The notes: a model not told the origin generated them from the letters alone. 64,000 nt of DNA from Symsagittifera roscoffensis (GCF_963678635.1 NC_087063.1:226287-290286), one strand, 5' to 3'. Shown: positions 50,380 through 60,688, numbered from the stretch's first letter. A program made the numbers and translations.

Positions 50380-52954
50380 CTAAAAGAAACAAGTAAGCAA
50401 CATAAACTTAAGTTATACTGATTCCTTACATCTGATTGGCTAATGCAAAGATAACAATACATAATCGCTCAAATTATATACCAAGTATTTATTTGACTGT
50501 AGCACACTAACTTTAATTCACTATTTCAAAAAACGCTAGTTGAAAGATGAAAAAACAGATAGGATTGCTCAATCAGGACGAAACACGCAGCATCAGAAAG
50601 ATACAATAACCATCAGGATAGCTTGAAAATTAAAAAGTATTAAAACAAGTTGTACGTTGACCACTCCATTTTCCAGAAGGTTGTAGCGAAATACTTCAAG
50701 ACAAATATAAATTTTTGAATGCGTGGAATACATAGAACAAATCAGTAAGCCAGAAGTCATCAGAGGGACTTACCGATGTCTAAAATCAGACTATTGCACC
50801 AAATAGCAATATACAGAAAAGATCTGCATGTGGCAAAAAAGCAGTTTTGACTATGTTTTTGAATAGCTTTTAGAATAGGTTTTACACAAAACATATTTTT
50901 GATTTGAATTTATTGTTAACATTATTATTGAAAATATTGAAGAATTTCCTATTTATTATCCGACGATGAAGTAGGAAGAAATGTGGTGTGGTATTCGCAC
51001 CATGGTAAAGTTTTTCAACCTCAAAGGACTTTTCAACATGCAAAATTACTAATCATCACAACAAACTTCAGAGATATTTCAATTTTCAGGAACTTCCAAT
51101 GGCGATCAGAGCAACCGGTAAATCCTTACCATTGTGCCTTGATCGATTAAAAAAAACCCAAAAAAAAATAAATGTGTTTTGTATTTTGTAAAATTCAAGA
51201 ACTTCTCCTTTGAATGACTTATTGCGACTCACAGTCACCGCAGATACTCTCATCTTTATAACCATACTACAGTGAGAGACTCTAAGGCAAGGTGTTATCA
51301 ACTAACCCGAAAGGGTTATGTTGATGGTCAGACTTCATCGGCTGATCGAAGGGTGTCACAAATTTCCCCTTGATAGGCTCGCTTTGATAAGCTCTTTCTA
51401 ACTAGTCGAGCAAAGCTTGAGTGCAATGCAATCAGGAAAGCTAGCAGTCATTTACAAGCAAACTAATTATGACACAGAGGCAAAGCTGCGCTTCCCGAAA
51501 ACTTGCGAGAACACTACTAAAAAGCAGCTCTCTCAAGTGAAATCAGAAAAAGTAGAAATCGGCCTTGAATGAGCAAAAACTCGTGAGCAAAAGTATCGGA
51601 TTCGAAACTGCGACCTAGCAAATGTGAGTTCCACGCGCTAACCACTCAGCCACGGATGCTTAATATGCCCAAAACTAGCCACCAATAAAACAGCTACATA
51701 TGCTCATAAATTGCCAATTCGATGCATCGAAAGTAGCATAAAATAATAAATTGGAAATCATAAAGCCAAATTTTGTATGAAGTTTGCACTTCAACAAAAA
51801 TGCGAGATACATTTCAAAACAAATGCGAGTTGGAAAATTTCTGAAACTGAGCTTTCTATCATTTTACTGCTGTTTGAAACAACTCATTTTTTTTGGTTCA
51901 TTTGATGATTTAAAAATGCATCAACTGTGTTAACTTTTTGCTAATCAAATGTCAAATCATCTATGACATTATACTGCTACCGCAGCCTACCGATTCAAAG
52001 ATCCCAACAAACGTAGCATTTCTATTTGCTTAGGTTGGACAAAAATACCATCCGATGCGATATCAATCGCTACTAGATTCGCTTATGCATTCAATGCGTC
52101 GATATACTCCCTTCTTGCCGATATTCACTTGACTTGAATCTCAATTCACTTTCTCTAACAACGCAATTTGTTCAATTGATCACAAATTATGCAATGCGGT
52201 ATTTAGCCTCGGATTATACTACTGATCATCTATTTAATCTATCAACGAGCAAGTACCTCAAAACTACTTTAATTGTAATTAGCCGGATTCTAACCTTGAG
52301 TCGATGTAATTCAATTATCTGACTAAATCGCGTAATAGTCACTTAGCTGGACAATTTCTACATGCCTTTTGTGATCCTGTTCTTGATAGCCAATTACACG
52401 ACACTCAATATCAACGGTTTTCTCACTAACATGGAGAACTAACTGTTCGCTCTCATAGCGTAATCTTTCTGCATAAGTATAATCTGTTTGTTATCCTTCA
52501 GCTTTGATTGTCTGATTGAGTTTCATTAGATAAGCGATTCCTAGAAACCTTTCCAAGAACCTTGTTTAGCTATCTTATGAAAGTTTCGCCCTCCCAGGGA
52601 AGTCTCATTCAGAGGTAATATACTCTTTCTTAGATATCCAAAAACTCTTAGCTAATATTTATTTCGATCCGACATCCTAGTTACCAGGGGAGGCCGTGCA
52701 TCTTCTAGGAATCCAAAAACGCTCTTGAACAATCTCCGGGAAATTAACTAAACATCCTGTTTCTTCATAGAACTCAGGGTACCGAACTTCTATGTTATCC
52801 ACTTATGGTTGCCAGTTTTCCCCGAGACTGCTTTTCTTTGTTCTAGTTGAAAATCTAATTAACTCTAAACGGTTATATTTGTGTTTGACCCAATGTTCAT
52901 CCAGCTTTCCCTGGATAAACATTGACCCAATGTTTATCCAGCTTCAAAAAGCTT
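50380..52954. other. Anonymous DNA upstream of TMEM209 exons
   Basis: No exon recognised apart from a SINE-like copy at 51473-51664. The N-terminal TMEM209 exons and promoter should lie here or beyond. Confidence 0.45.
51473..51664 (-). mobile_element. tRNA-derived SINE-like copy 3
   Basis: Best-preserved copy. On the minus strand GCATCCGTGGCTGAGTGGTT is the A-box region and GTTTCGAATCC the B box, then a body shared with copies 1 and 2 ends in GCGCAGCTTTGCCTCTGTG. Confidence 0.8.
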
Positions 52955-53690
52955 TTAAGTTTTTTGAAGCATGCTATGAAACTTTGTTTGAATTATTTCG
53001 AACTTATTTCCAAAGCAAGCGGTTCGCGCTGTGAAACTTTGACATAATTGAAGATGTTTAATAAAACAAATCGGTTCACAAAAAACTTGTCTAAGCAAGC
53101 TATTTGAAACTTTAAAAACTACATTTTAATTTCATAGACTGAATTGGTTCGCGAAAAGTTTAAGTTTTTCTAAGTAAGCTTTTAAATTTTAAATTACTAC
53201 AAATTACTTCATAGACTGAATCGGTTTCGCGAAAAGTTTTTCTAAGCAAGCTTTTAAAGCTTTGAAATTTTCTTAGAAGCAAGCTATGAAACTTTGAAGT
53301 ATTTCAAGTTATTTTTCGACCAAATCGGTTCGAGAAAAGTTTCAGTTTTTCTAAGCAAGCTTTCAATGCTACGAACCTTTGAATTATTTCAATTCATTTC
53401 ATAGACTGAATCGGTTCGCGGAAACTTTAAGTTTTTTGCTAAGCAGGCTTTTAAAGCTATTAAATTAACAAGTTATTACAAGACTTAACCGGTTCGCGAA
53501 AACTTTTAAGTTTTTTGAAGCAAGCTATGAAACTTTGAATTATTTCAAGTTTTTTCTTGGACCAAATCGGTTCGCGAAAAATTTCAGTTTTTCTAAGCAG
53601 GCTTTTGAAGCTATGAAACTTAGAATTATTTCAAGTTATTTCATAGACCGAATCGGTTAGCAAAAAGTTTCTTTCTTTGCATGGAGGTTG
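52955..53690. repeat. Degenerate tandem array, units of about 75-105 bp
   Basis: Eight or nine irregular units share CGGTTCGCGAAAAGTTT, TTTTCTAAGCAAGCTTT and GCTATGAAACTTTGAATTATT. Landmark CGGTT occurs near 53013, 53072, 53149, 53222, 53327, 53411, 53490, 53567 and 53654. No coding sense. Confidence 0.75.
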
Positions 53691-55161
53691 CTGTTTTAAA
53701 GTGATTCGTTTCAGACTAAAATGAATCTGTAAACGCAACATTTTGGACAAAAAATTAGGCAAGTACTCTCTAGCCTTTAAGTTGCAATTAGTTCATCTTT
53801 CTCTGAATGATTCTTAAGCGTTACGCTCGATAGCCTTTTAAACATCGTCTCCTAATAATTTTTAAGCATTTTTAGTTAAACATTGCGTCCATAGTGTATT
53901 CAGACTTTCATTTAATATATAAGAACATATGTATCAAAAATCTATCGTTTAAACACGATATCAATGAAATTAAAGCAATTCCAGAGCAAAAACATCCCTG
54001 ACTTCAGAAAAAATTTGTTAACTGAATATATCATTGGATTAGATATATTTGAACAATTTATTTAACCGAGATCAATCCCGAATTAGTCTTAACTTTCTAA
54101 AATTATTGTCATGGATGCTGATTTTGGTTCATGGATCAATAGAAATTGTTGATATGGAAATGTTTTGGTATAAAATTCAAACTGCGAGCTCATGAATTTG
54201 AAGAAGAATTCGCTAAGTCAATGACAAAGAAGTCTTGAAACAATTGAAAACGCAGTTAAGCGAAAAATATCATGGCATTAACAAGAGAGAGGGGAAACTC
54301 CGAGATGACAAAGTAAGACACACCATGGCCAGCATTAAAAGACACAAGCACAACTGAATGCGTGGTCATTGTTGTCTTTTTGTTTGTTTGCTTTCTGTAA
54401 ATGAGTTAATTATTGGAATGAACAGAACTGAAATTGTCGAAGCTAATAGAATTGACGCAAAGTGATATATAAAATAGATATTTTGATGAAATAAAAAGAT
54501 GAAATAAAAAAAATAAAACTACTGATTTTACTTCTTGTTCTTTAATCAAACTACTAGTGTTTAAAGTTATTAAATTATTTTTCATTAAAGAGAGACAATT
54601 CAGCAAGCCTTCGATTTCTCAGGCGCTCCTGACAATGTTGAGGATTCTCAAAAAATTGTCTGGTAGGTAATTTTCTGTCTCTTTTTGTATAAAATTTTAA
54701 CTGGAATAAACCCGCGAGCTCGTGATTTCTCACGCAAACTTTGGACGGGTTTGTGATGTCTCGATCTATGTCTGAATAACTGATTTGTTTTCATGAAAAA
54801 TGATTTTTTCCACAGTTATTTTTGTTTTCTCGATAGAGATTGAGTCGGGACTTCATCATAGAATATATTTTTTATTTCTCTCTGGTATTGGTTTTTGTTT
54901 TACTTTACAATTTTTTCAGTTTTCAAATTTACAATGAATTTAATACAAGGCTTCTGTAATAAGATGCATAATAGTTCAAGTAGATCAACACGGACATTGT
55001 GGGTATTTTTTAAAGAGATCCATATTACAAAATTTACAATCCTTAGCAGACAAATTGTGAGAACTCATTGATCAGTTAAAGTCTAACCCTATTGCTATTT
55101 GCCTGACATAAACTGAGCTGGAGCCTGTTATATGTCGTTACTGGCTATAATCGATTGATTT
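53691..55161. other. Anonymous DNA left of element 2
   Basis: No clear gene. A short basic frame at 54232-54357 looks protein-like and is listed separately. The 3' LTR of element 2 should lie somewhere between here and 55874 but cannot be recognised without its partner. Confidence 0.4.
54232..54357 (+). pseudogene. Possible C-terminal coding fragment, basic, about 41 aa
   Basis: A plus-strand frame ends in KREGKLRDDKVRHTMASIKR plus a His/Lys tail and TGA. The charge pattern looks like a real protein C-terminus. Directly upstream another frame reads EFEEEFAKSMTKK before a stop, as if one base were lost. So it may be a retrocopy or broken last exon. I do not recognise the family. Confidence 0.3.
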
Positions 55162-55308
55162 ATGTTAAGGGACGTTTCGTATTCTAGAGCGTTGGAGTAT
55201 GTACGAGTGTTGGATGTGCGGTCTAGGCTTGTGAATCTTCAACTCAGGGATGTGCTTTGTGATGTCAGTTTCAACCTTCCAAGGAACTGGCTTTCTGTTC
55301 AATTAAAA
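55162..55308 (+). CDS. Possible first exon, 49 codons, unknown
   Basis: The ATG at 55162 opens a frame of 49 codons that reaches a good donor (AAA/GTGAGTATT). The product is Arg/Leu/Val-rich with no match I know. A 49-codon frame could be chance, so this is only a candidate. Confidence 0.2.
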
Positions 55309-55874
55309 GTGAGTATTACTAGTTAAATTGTCTAATTTTGGCGAGCTCCTGATTATAATGGCTCTCTCAATATTACTGAACATTCATCAGTTTATTGTTT
55401 ACATTAAGCAAATATCATCTAACACTTTCACATTGACTTTTAGAATAGCAATTGAATATTTAATATACTCCAATTATGGTAACTAGTTAAGAATGACTAA
55501 CATAGGCGAGTAGCACTATGTTACACTTACACACTTGTTGATTCTTTCCTGACGGTTAATTATTGAGCCAGGCACAGATTGGTGGATAGATGAATCAATA
55601 ACTTAACTGAGCATGTTGATTGATTTACTACATTTGGATGTCTAGTGAGAGTTGTACGAGCACTTAATAAATTTATGCAGAAATTTAACTAGACTAAAAT
55701 AGGCGATATTGGAAACTAGATTTGTGTGGAACTCAAATATACGCAAGAGGTTGTCCCAGAATATATGTTACAGTTTCACTCTCTTGTTAGGGAGAAGCGA
55801 GGTTTACTTATGAAAGCCACTTCGTCAGTCAGGGATGATAGATAGGACGAATTTAAATGAATGCCAATAACTGG

Positions 55875-57959
55875 TCAAATTTGGCTTAGACTCTCCTCTC
55901 TAATTTCGTTCACGTCAACCTGTGATTCCTGTTTTTTACTGATGTTCCCCATAGAAGAGCAGGCGGACGTTAGTCTGGATCGGTTGACTGGCGTTTGATA
56001 ATCGTTCAATTCCGTTTGAGTCAGTACCATATATTTTTCACGAAGCTTGGATCCCTGTTTCTGGAATTCGTGCCTGTCAGTTGCTGCTACTGAAAGAACC
56101 GGTCGAAGAGCGATGTTTCCGTCCTGTCCTTTCAGGAACTTCGGGGTCAATCTTCTGAAAATGGCAAATCGGTGGTAGAGGTAGATGGCGAGAGCGTGAA
56201 GAAGCAGGTTCCCAATAAATACTGTTAGCGTCAACGTCAGAGACATTTTCAGGGGTACATACTGTTCCATTTTGTCGACGAGTGACGGCTTCAGGAGTCT
56301 CATGTTGTGTGCAATTGGTTTTGCAATTGCATTTAGTTGGTCAACCTTTGTAAGGTGCGGGCTATCGATAAGCTTGGCTTTCACTTCTCGGAGAAGTTTG
56401 ATTCCTGCCTCCGTTTTAGATTCGAAATAGGGCAGGTCTGAAATTTCGGGTAGCTCGGACAGCAGGTGGTGTAGAGGGTCGGGTAGCTTGACATCGATGC
56501 GTTTAGCTGGGATCTTGTCACAGCTATCTAAGTCGGGTCGGATCTTGATGTATTTACTGATTAACTGTGTCCCACAGTCTAGAGTAATCAGGCAAATATG
56601 GCAACCGGCGTGTTCTTCTCTTTTTGGAGTATTTAGTTCATCTAAACTATATTCCCTGAGGGAGAACGCAGCGCTAGCTGATGTTATTAGCCAGATACCA
56701 AACCCGAGGTTGGTTGCTTTCTCCGGCGTTGGGAGAAGAATCTTTTCAGTCTCGCAGACTGTCAGGGCTGTCAATGTTGAGTGGAAGTATAACGTTGCTA
56801 GGCATGTTGATTGTCCTAGGTGTGTCTCCATTGTTTGGTGGCAGATTCGGTATGTCGAGGTTCCCAAGCAATTGGCATACTGTTCTTTGGTGAGTACAGT
56901 GGTCTCCATGGAATCTTCCGAGATCGCTAAGTATGGGCCTTCTGTGACCCATCTAATAGCTTCGGTTGGGTCCGATTGTGGCATTGGTACTACATGTGCT
57001 CTATAGATTTGGAAGGCTGTTTGACTTGACGCATATGGTATGGCCAAGCTCAGTAGTATGCCTTCCTCGACTGTTAAAACATCTCGCAATAATTTCGCAT
57101 CGTAATATGAGTGCACGTCGCTAGGTGGAATTGCGAGGGACAAGCGATGGTCCTCATCCTTCTGGCTTCTGTACACCGCATCAATAACTGCTAGTAAAGA
57201 TTCCCGAGGAACAAGGGACATTGGGAGTCTTTTATCCAGTAGAGTGGGTATGGAGTTAAGTATGTTTGACTTAAACGCGTATAAAGCTGCCTTGTAACTG
57301 GTTATGTCGGCGTGCAAGACTGCCAGCAAAGATGACGCTGTGTCGTAGTTAAAGTTCAATTGTTGGTTTGAGAACAAAGTTTGAGTACAGTCTCGTAGGA
57401 TATGGAAGTTTCCCTGTATTGTTTCGAACTGTTCCTGGACGACTTTCCAATTTTTGTTCTGGTTTTCAATGGTTTGTTTTTGAATATTTTTGATCTCAGC
57501 CAATTCGTTTGAGATGGCAAAAAACTTCTCGTTGGAGGATGTCTCAACTTCGGCTACGTAGTCAGTCAGGGCCATTGAGTATTCTTCCAGTGCTTCTATG
57601 TTTTCTGCGTTCGCTCGCGCTTGGTCTTGACATGAGCCAAAGATTCCCATGATGCCGCAGCTATCCGAGTTACCCATCATAATTCCAGATCCGAAGAGTC
57701 CAATTCCCGCAATGGCCGCAGCCGCTATGATCGGGGCTCCCCTGGGGGTTCGTTTTTGCTCTTCAGTGTTTTTATTTAGAAATCTTGCTGTTTCAGTTTT
57801 TATCTGATCGACTTCTTGTTTTGCCGATTGAACCTTGTTCTCGATTAGTTCCACCAGCCAGTTGAGGTTGAACGGGTCGGTGGTTGTGTTGAAGTTTGTT
57901 GAGAAATCGAGTGGGCACTCTATTGAGGGTGTTCGCCACTGCTCCGAGAGTTTGTCCAA
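55875..57959 (-). CDS. env: Class I (F-type) envelope-like protein, main part
   Basis: A basic cleavage-like site (KRTPRG, about residues 68-73) is followed by a Gly/Ala/Ile-rich fusion-peptide-like stretch (IIAAAAIAGIGLFGSG). Then comes a Cys pair (CGIMGIFGSC) and a long heptad-repeat region (about residues 116-180). Further Cys-rich ectodomain leads to a transmembrane segment near residues 578-600 and a cytoplasmic tail of about 90 residues. This plan is that of class I fusion proteins of the baculovirus F/errantivirus type. The first residue is not a real start: the frame is continuous with 57963-58175 across one stop. It would mediate membrane fusion if expressed. Confidence 0.8.
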   Translation of the reverse strand: MDKLSEQWRTPSIECPLDFSTNFNTTTDPFNLNWLVELIENKVQSAKQEVDQIKTETARFLNKNTEEQKRTPRGAPIIAAAAIAGIGLFGSGIMMGNSDSCGIMGIFGSCQDQARANAENIEALEEYSMALTDYVAEVETSSNEKFFAISNELAEIKNIQKQTIENQNKNWKVVQEQFETIQGNFHILRDCTQTLFSNQQLNFNYDTASSLLAVLHADITSYKAALYAFKSNILNSIPTLLDKRLPMSLVPRESLLAVIDAVYRSQKDEDHRLSLAIPPSDVHSYYDAKLLRDVLTVEEGILLSLAIPYASSQTAFQIYRAHVVPMPQSDPTEAIRWVTEGPYLAISEDSMETTVLTKEQYANCLGTSTYRICHQTMETHLGQSTCLATLYFHSTLTALTVCETEKILLPTPEKATNLGFGIWLITSASAAFSLREYSLDELNTPKREEHAGCHICLITLDCGTQLISKYIKIRPDLDSCDKIPAKRIDVKLPDPLHHLLSELPEISDLPYFESKTEAGIKLLREVKAKLIDSPHLTKVDQLNAIAKPIAHNMRLLKPSLVDKMEQYVPLKMSLTLTLTVFIGNLLLHALAIYLYHRFAIFRRLTPKFLKGQDGNIALRPVLSVAATDRHEFQKQGSKLREKYMVLTQTELNDYQTPVNRSRLTSACSSMGNISKKQESQVDVNEIREESLSQI

Positions 57960-57962
57960 AAG

Positions 57963-58175
57963 TTAACGAATCTCGCTTTTCAGCGTAAAGTTGTACTTTG
58001 GGAAGGGAACTAGAAATTGTACGTGCACAAATTTTTCGGCGAGCAATATTTTGCTTTCTTTGTGAAATATTATCCCCGATGAAAGCGCCTCCTCGTAAGC
58101 TGCGAGAACGTGACTGATTTGCAGAAATGCCAGAATGATTTTCATTTTTTCACATTTCGGATGAGAGTTGTTCAT
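57963..58175 (-). CDS. env: Envelope-like protein, N-terminal part with signal peptide
   Basis: ATG at 58175 (a second at 58145) precedes a signal peptide (MKIILAFLQISHVLA) and the start of the mature protein, which contains FVHVQFLVPFPKYNFT, typical of the N-terminus of F-type retroelement envelopes. It is in the same frame as 55875-57959 and separated from it by a single TAA at 57963-57965. That is either a nonsense mutation, a base error or a readthrough stop. Confidence 0.7.
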   Translation of the reverse strand: MNNSHPKCEKMKIILAFLQISHVLAAYEEALSSGIIFHKESKILLAEKFVHVQFLVPFPKYNFTLKSEIR

Positions 58176-58221
58176 TTCGGTTGCGAGGATTTGGGAAAAA
58201 GCTACTGCGGTAGTTCAAAAA

Positions 58222-58575
58222 TTACAGAGTAATTGACGTCATCGAGATCGAAATAAGCGTTTGTCTGCAATGTAAGAATCGCCGTGAGTTCTGCGGTCGA
58301 CAGGTAACTATCATGCGCAAGTCGGCTACGGTGTATGCTATGATAATTATTACTAAAGGGTCTTCACAAGAAAAGACCGAGTAAACTTCTCCCGATATGT
58401 GGTCTACGTTAGGATCGCCGAAGCCAATTAGGTCAATGCTGTACGTCGTGTCAGAAAGCAAGCTGGAATTTTGAATAGTTTGCACGAGGTCTTGAAAGTT
58501 TTCGTGGTTCATTAAACTGATTGATATGATTGTGCTTGCAAGTGAGATTCTTGGTCCGTTGTCGTCAAGTTTCAA
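58222..58575 (-). CDS. Small ORF upstream of env, unknown, about 117 codons
   Basis: A minus-strand frame without an ATG at its upstream end (the first ATG is about residue 22). The product is Ser/Ile/Thr-rich with a hydrophobic LVIIIIAYTVADLRMIV segment and a few Cys. No family recognised. It ends 47 bp before the env start and could be an accessory ORF or an exon. Confidence 0.3.
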   Translation of the reverse strand: MKLDDNGPRISLASTIISISLMNHENFQDLVQTIQNSSLLSDTTYSIDLIGFGDPNVDHISGEVYSVFSCEDPLVIIIIAYTVADLRMIVTCRPQNSRRFLHCRQTLISISMTSITL

Positions 58576-59173
58576 TTTGTTTAATTCAAATTGTGGCTTC
58601 GTGTCGTTGTGTGGGCGTTGTGGTATTTATTTTCTGCGGTATAAACAAGATGTTTTGCTGTATTTTCTAAATTTGGTGATTTAATGTTTGCTAAGTTTCA
58701 TGACCGAATACTTCATCTGGTCATGTTTGTTCACTAAAGGTTAGTTGTTATGGTCAAAGATGCGCTGAAGTGAACGAACATGTTTCTTTCGTAGATTTGT
58801 TAAATAAGTTTTCCTTTGAGTTAACAACGTAGGTAAAATGACGACTTTGTGTTATAATTGTATGACTGTATGAATTTAATAACTGGTGTCCCCACTACCG
58901 AAACGAGTGGGGGAGATGACCCCGTTCTCTGAACGGGCCAAGATCAAAATAGGGGTTAATTAATGCCCAAAATTTCATTTATTTTTCCCGAGGCCATTGT
59001 GCTTCGGCCATTTTTTTTAAGTTGTAGATCAGGTAATAACATTAATTTCTGTGTTTTAGCTTTTCTATTTCTGTTTTTCTCTTTGAGTGAGTAGCCCAGG
59101 TAGAGTGACCTTTTTATGTTAGCAATGAATGGATGTACGAATGTTTGTATGAATTTTTTTTTTTTTTTTTCAG
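58576..59173. promoter_or_regulatory. Divergent intergenic region of element 2
   Basis: About 600 bp between minus-strand env and the plus-strand genes, likely to hold promoters for both. A phrase (AGGTARARTGAC followed by TGTATGAATTT) occurs twice, near 58832 and 59099-59155. The region ends in T runs plus CAG, a strong 3' splice site for the plus-strand gene. Confidence 0.45.
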
Positions 59174-59179
59174 TTGAAA

Positions 59180-59419
59180 ATGTGTTTTGAAGTGCCTTTT
59201 GGCCGATTTACTGTTGTGTGCTGCCGCAATGGCAGTTATGTCGAGTTTGCGGGCCGGCGTAGCTGGGCCGAGTTGTCGTCGGCGTGCCCTCCAATTGTGG
59301 AAGAGACAACGGAAGAGGACTCGTGGTTCTGGGTATGTCTGTGGAGCGCCTTGTTGCTCTGTGGCCTCCTATGCTGTCTGCGGCTAGTTGTAGCATGCAT
59401 TCTTTATGCAAGGAAGTAG
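59180..59419 (+). CDS. Small Cys-rich single-pass membrane protein, antisense to element 2
   Basis: The ATG at 59180 lies 6 nt after a very strong 3' splice site (T run then CAG at 59173). 79 residues: a short N-terminal domain with two Cys and conserved-looking FGRFTVVCCRNGSYVEF, an acidic stretch (EETTEED), one transmembrane helix (WVCLWSALLLCGLLCCLRLV) and a short tail. Higher GC than surrounding DNA. It reads opposite to pol and env and in tandem with the JmjC gene. No family recognised; it could be an accessory membrane factor. Confidence 0.55.
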   Translation: MCFEVPFGRFTVVCCRNGSYVEFAGRRSWAELSSACPPIVEETTEEDSWFWVCLWSALLLCGLLCCLRLVVACILYARK

Positions 59420-59761
59420 ATAGCTGTTTACTGATTTTGTGTTAGGAACTCTAGTCTGGACTTTTACTCTTGTTTTAGCTTTTTAATTTTAATGTTGTTT
59501 TAATTTTTAATTCATACTCATACTTTTTCGCAGTGTTTTCCATAAAATCAGTGATGAGTGCTCATGCGGTTTTTTTTTTTCGTTTTAGATACTCCGAGTT
59601 TGGGTAGGCTATGTCACGTATTGCTTAACTGTTGTCATCGCTTTCGTGAATAATTATGTATTTTAATTGATTCATTTATTTTGCGCAATGCTAGGAAATA
59701 AGTCTGCCTTTTTCGGATTCTTCTCGTTTTAAATGATTGGGAAATTTTTCAGTTGTGTTGA

Positions 59762-59977
59762 ATGAAACGCAATGTTGAATCTTCAAGTTCGTCCGCGTCT
59801 AAGCGGAAGACCCGATCGGTTGCGGTGGACAGTCTTTCTGAGCTGCATTCCGTCGCTGAGTTTACGAAGAGCCTGCCTCAGGTGGTGAATTTGAGCTCTT
59901 ATGATGGTCTCAATCGTGAGGAGCCTGCCATTCTACGCGACTTCGTGGCCGTGGAGTATGCAGATAAAAATCGAAGG
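59762..59977 (+). CDS. JmjC gene exon 1
   Basis: Starts MKRNVESSSSSASKRKTR, ends at AAG-rich ...KNRR before GTGAGT. Phase 0. Confidence 0.75.
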
Positions 59978-60688
59978 GTGAGTGCGTAGTGTCTGGTTTC
60001 ATTTGCAGTTACAGTAGTTGGGAGGCTTATATAAATATAATATATATTTTAGCGCTTTGTAAATGGTCTTGTGTATGCGGATCGTGCCATACGGACGTTT
60101 GACGTGTTAGATACTCGAGATGATGGCCCGCAGGGAGCCAAGATGTGGATGGGTCTTCAGCACAAAGATGTAGCAAAGAGGCCTACGTTTTTGAATTGTT
60201 GGGCGCCAGAGGGATCGCAAATCTCAGATCGAGCCTACGGGTATCTGATTGTCACTGAGGGTGAAAATTTCACCCGCTTCCACAGTGATTGTGACGAAAC
60301 CCTAGATAGTTTGATCACGCTGTATGGCGCCGGCGAGAAGGTTTGGGTTTTGACCAAACCCGGTAATGTTGGCCGGAAGCTAGAAGATAAGGTGATCGAT
60401 TGCACGGATTTGATGCAGCAGTTGATCGTTCACAAGAGTTCGGTGCTTTGTTGTATTCAACAAGTTGGTGATACCGTGTATCTTCCCTATGGGTGGCTTC
60501 ATTGTGTTATTACCGTCAAGAATATTTCGGGGTGCTCATCTCTTTTATCAATCGGTTTACGTATCCCACGCCAGAGGTTTGAGAAGACGTGGAAAGTGAT
60601 CTGTGACTCCATTCCATTTGATAAGAGGAGGGCAGTCAAATACGTTAAGTGCCCTCTTGTTAGCGATTTAGAGAAGAGAAAAAATTGA
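59762..60688 (+). CDS. JmjC-type Fe(II)/2-oxoglutarate dioxygenase, two exons, antisense in element 2
   Basis: Exon 1 is 59762-59977 (72 codons), exon 2 is 60053-60688. The 75-bp intron has a GTGAGT donor and TATATTTTAG acceptor and joins in phase 0, giving about 283 aa. The JmjC core has the metal ligands His and Asp in FTRFHSDCDE and the distal His in LPYGWLHCV, and GAGEKVWVL resembles the usual core strand after the first ligands. JmjC enzymes hydroxylate or demethylate proteins such as histones; the substrate here is unknown. The N-terminus is Ser/Lys/Arg-rich (SSSSSASKRKTR), a possible nuclear signal. A 3' splice site ends 9 nt before the ATG. It points towards pol, tail to tail. Confidence 0.82.
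60053..60688 (+). CDS. JmjC gene exon 2 with catalytic core
   Basis: Begins RFVNGLVYADRAIRTFDVL after the acceptor and carries the whole HxD...H core. Ends KRKN and TGA. Confidence 0.85.
   Translation, partial: RFVNGLVYADRAIRTFDVLDTRDDGPQGAKMWMGLQHKDVAKRPTFLNCWAPEGSQISDRAYGYLIVTEGENFTRFHSDCDETLDSLITLYGAGEKVWVLTKPGNVGRKLEDKVIDCTDLMQQLIVHKSSVLCCIQQVGDTVYLPYGWLHCVITVKNISGCSSLLSIGLRIPRQRFEKTWKVICDSIPFDKRRAVKYVKCPLVSDLEKRKN

Noticed and set aside
56488-57006. 172-codon plus-strand frame opposite env
   Set aside because: Antisense shadow of the envelope ORF.
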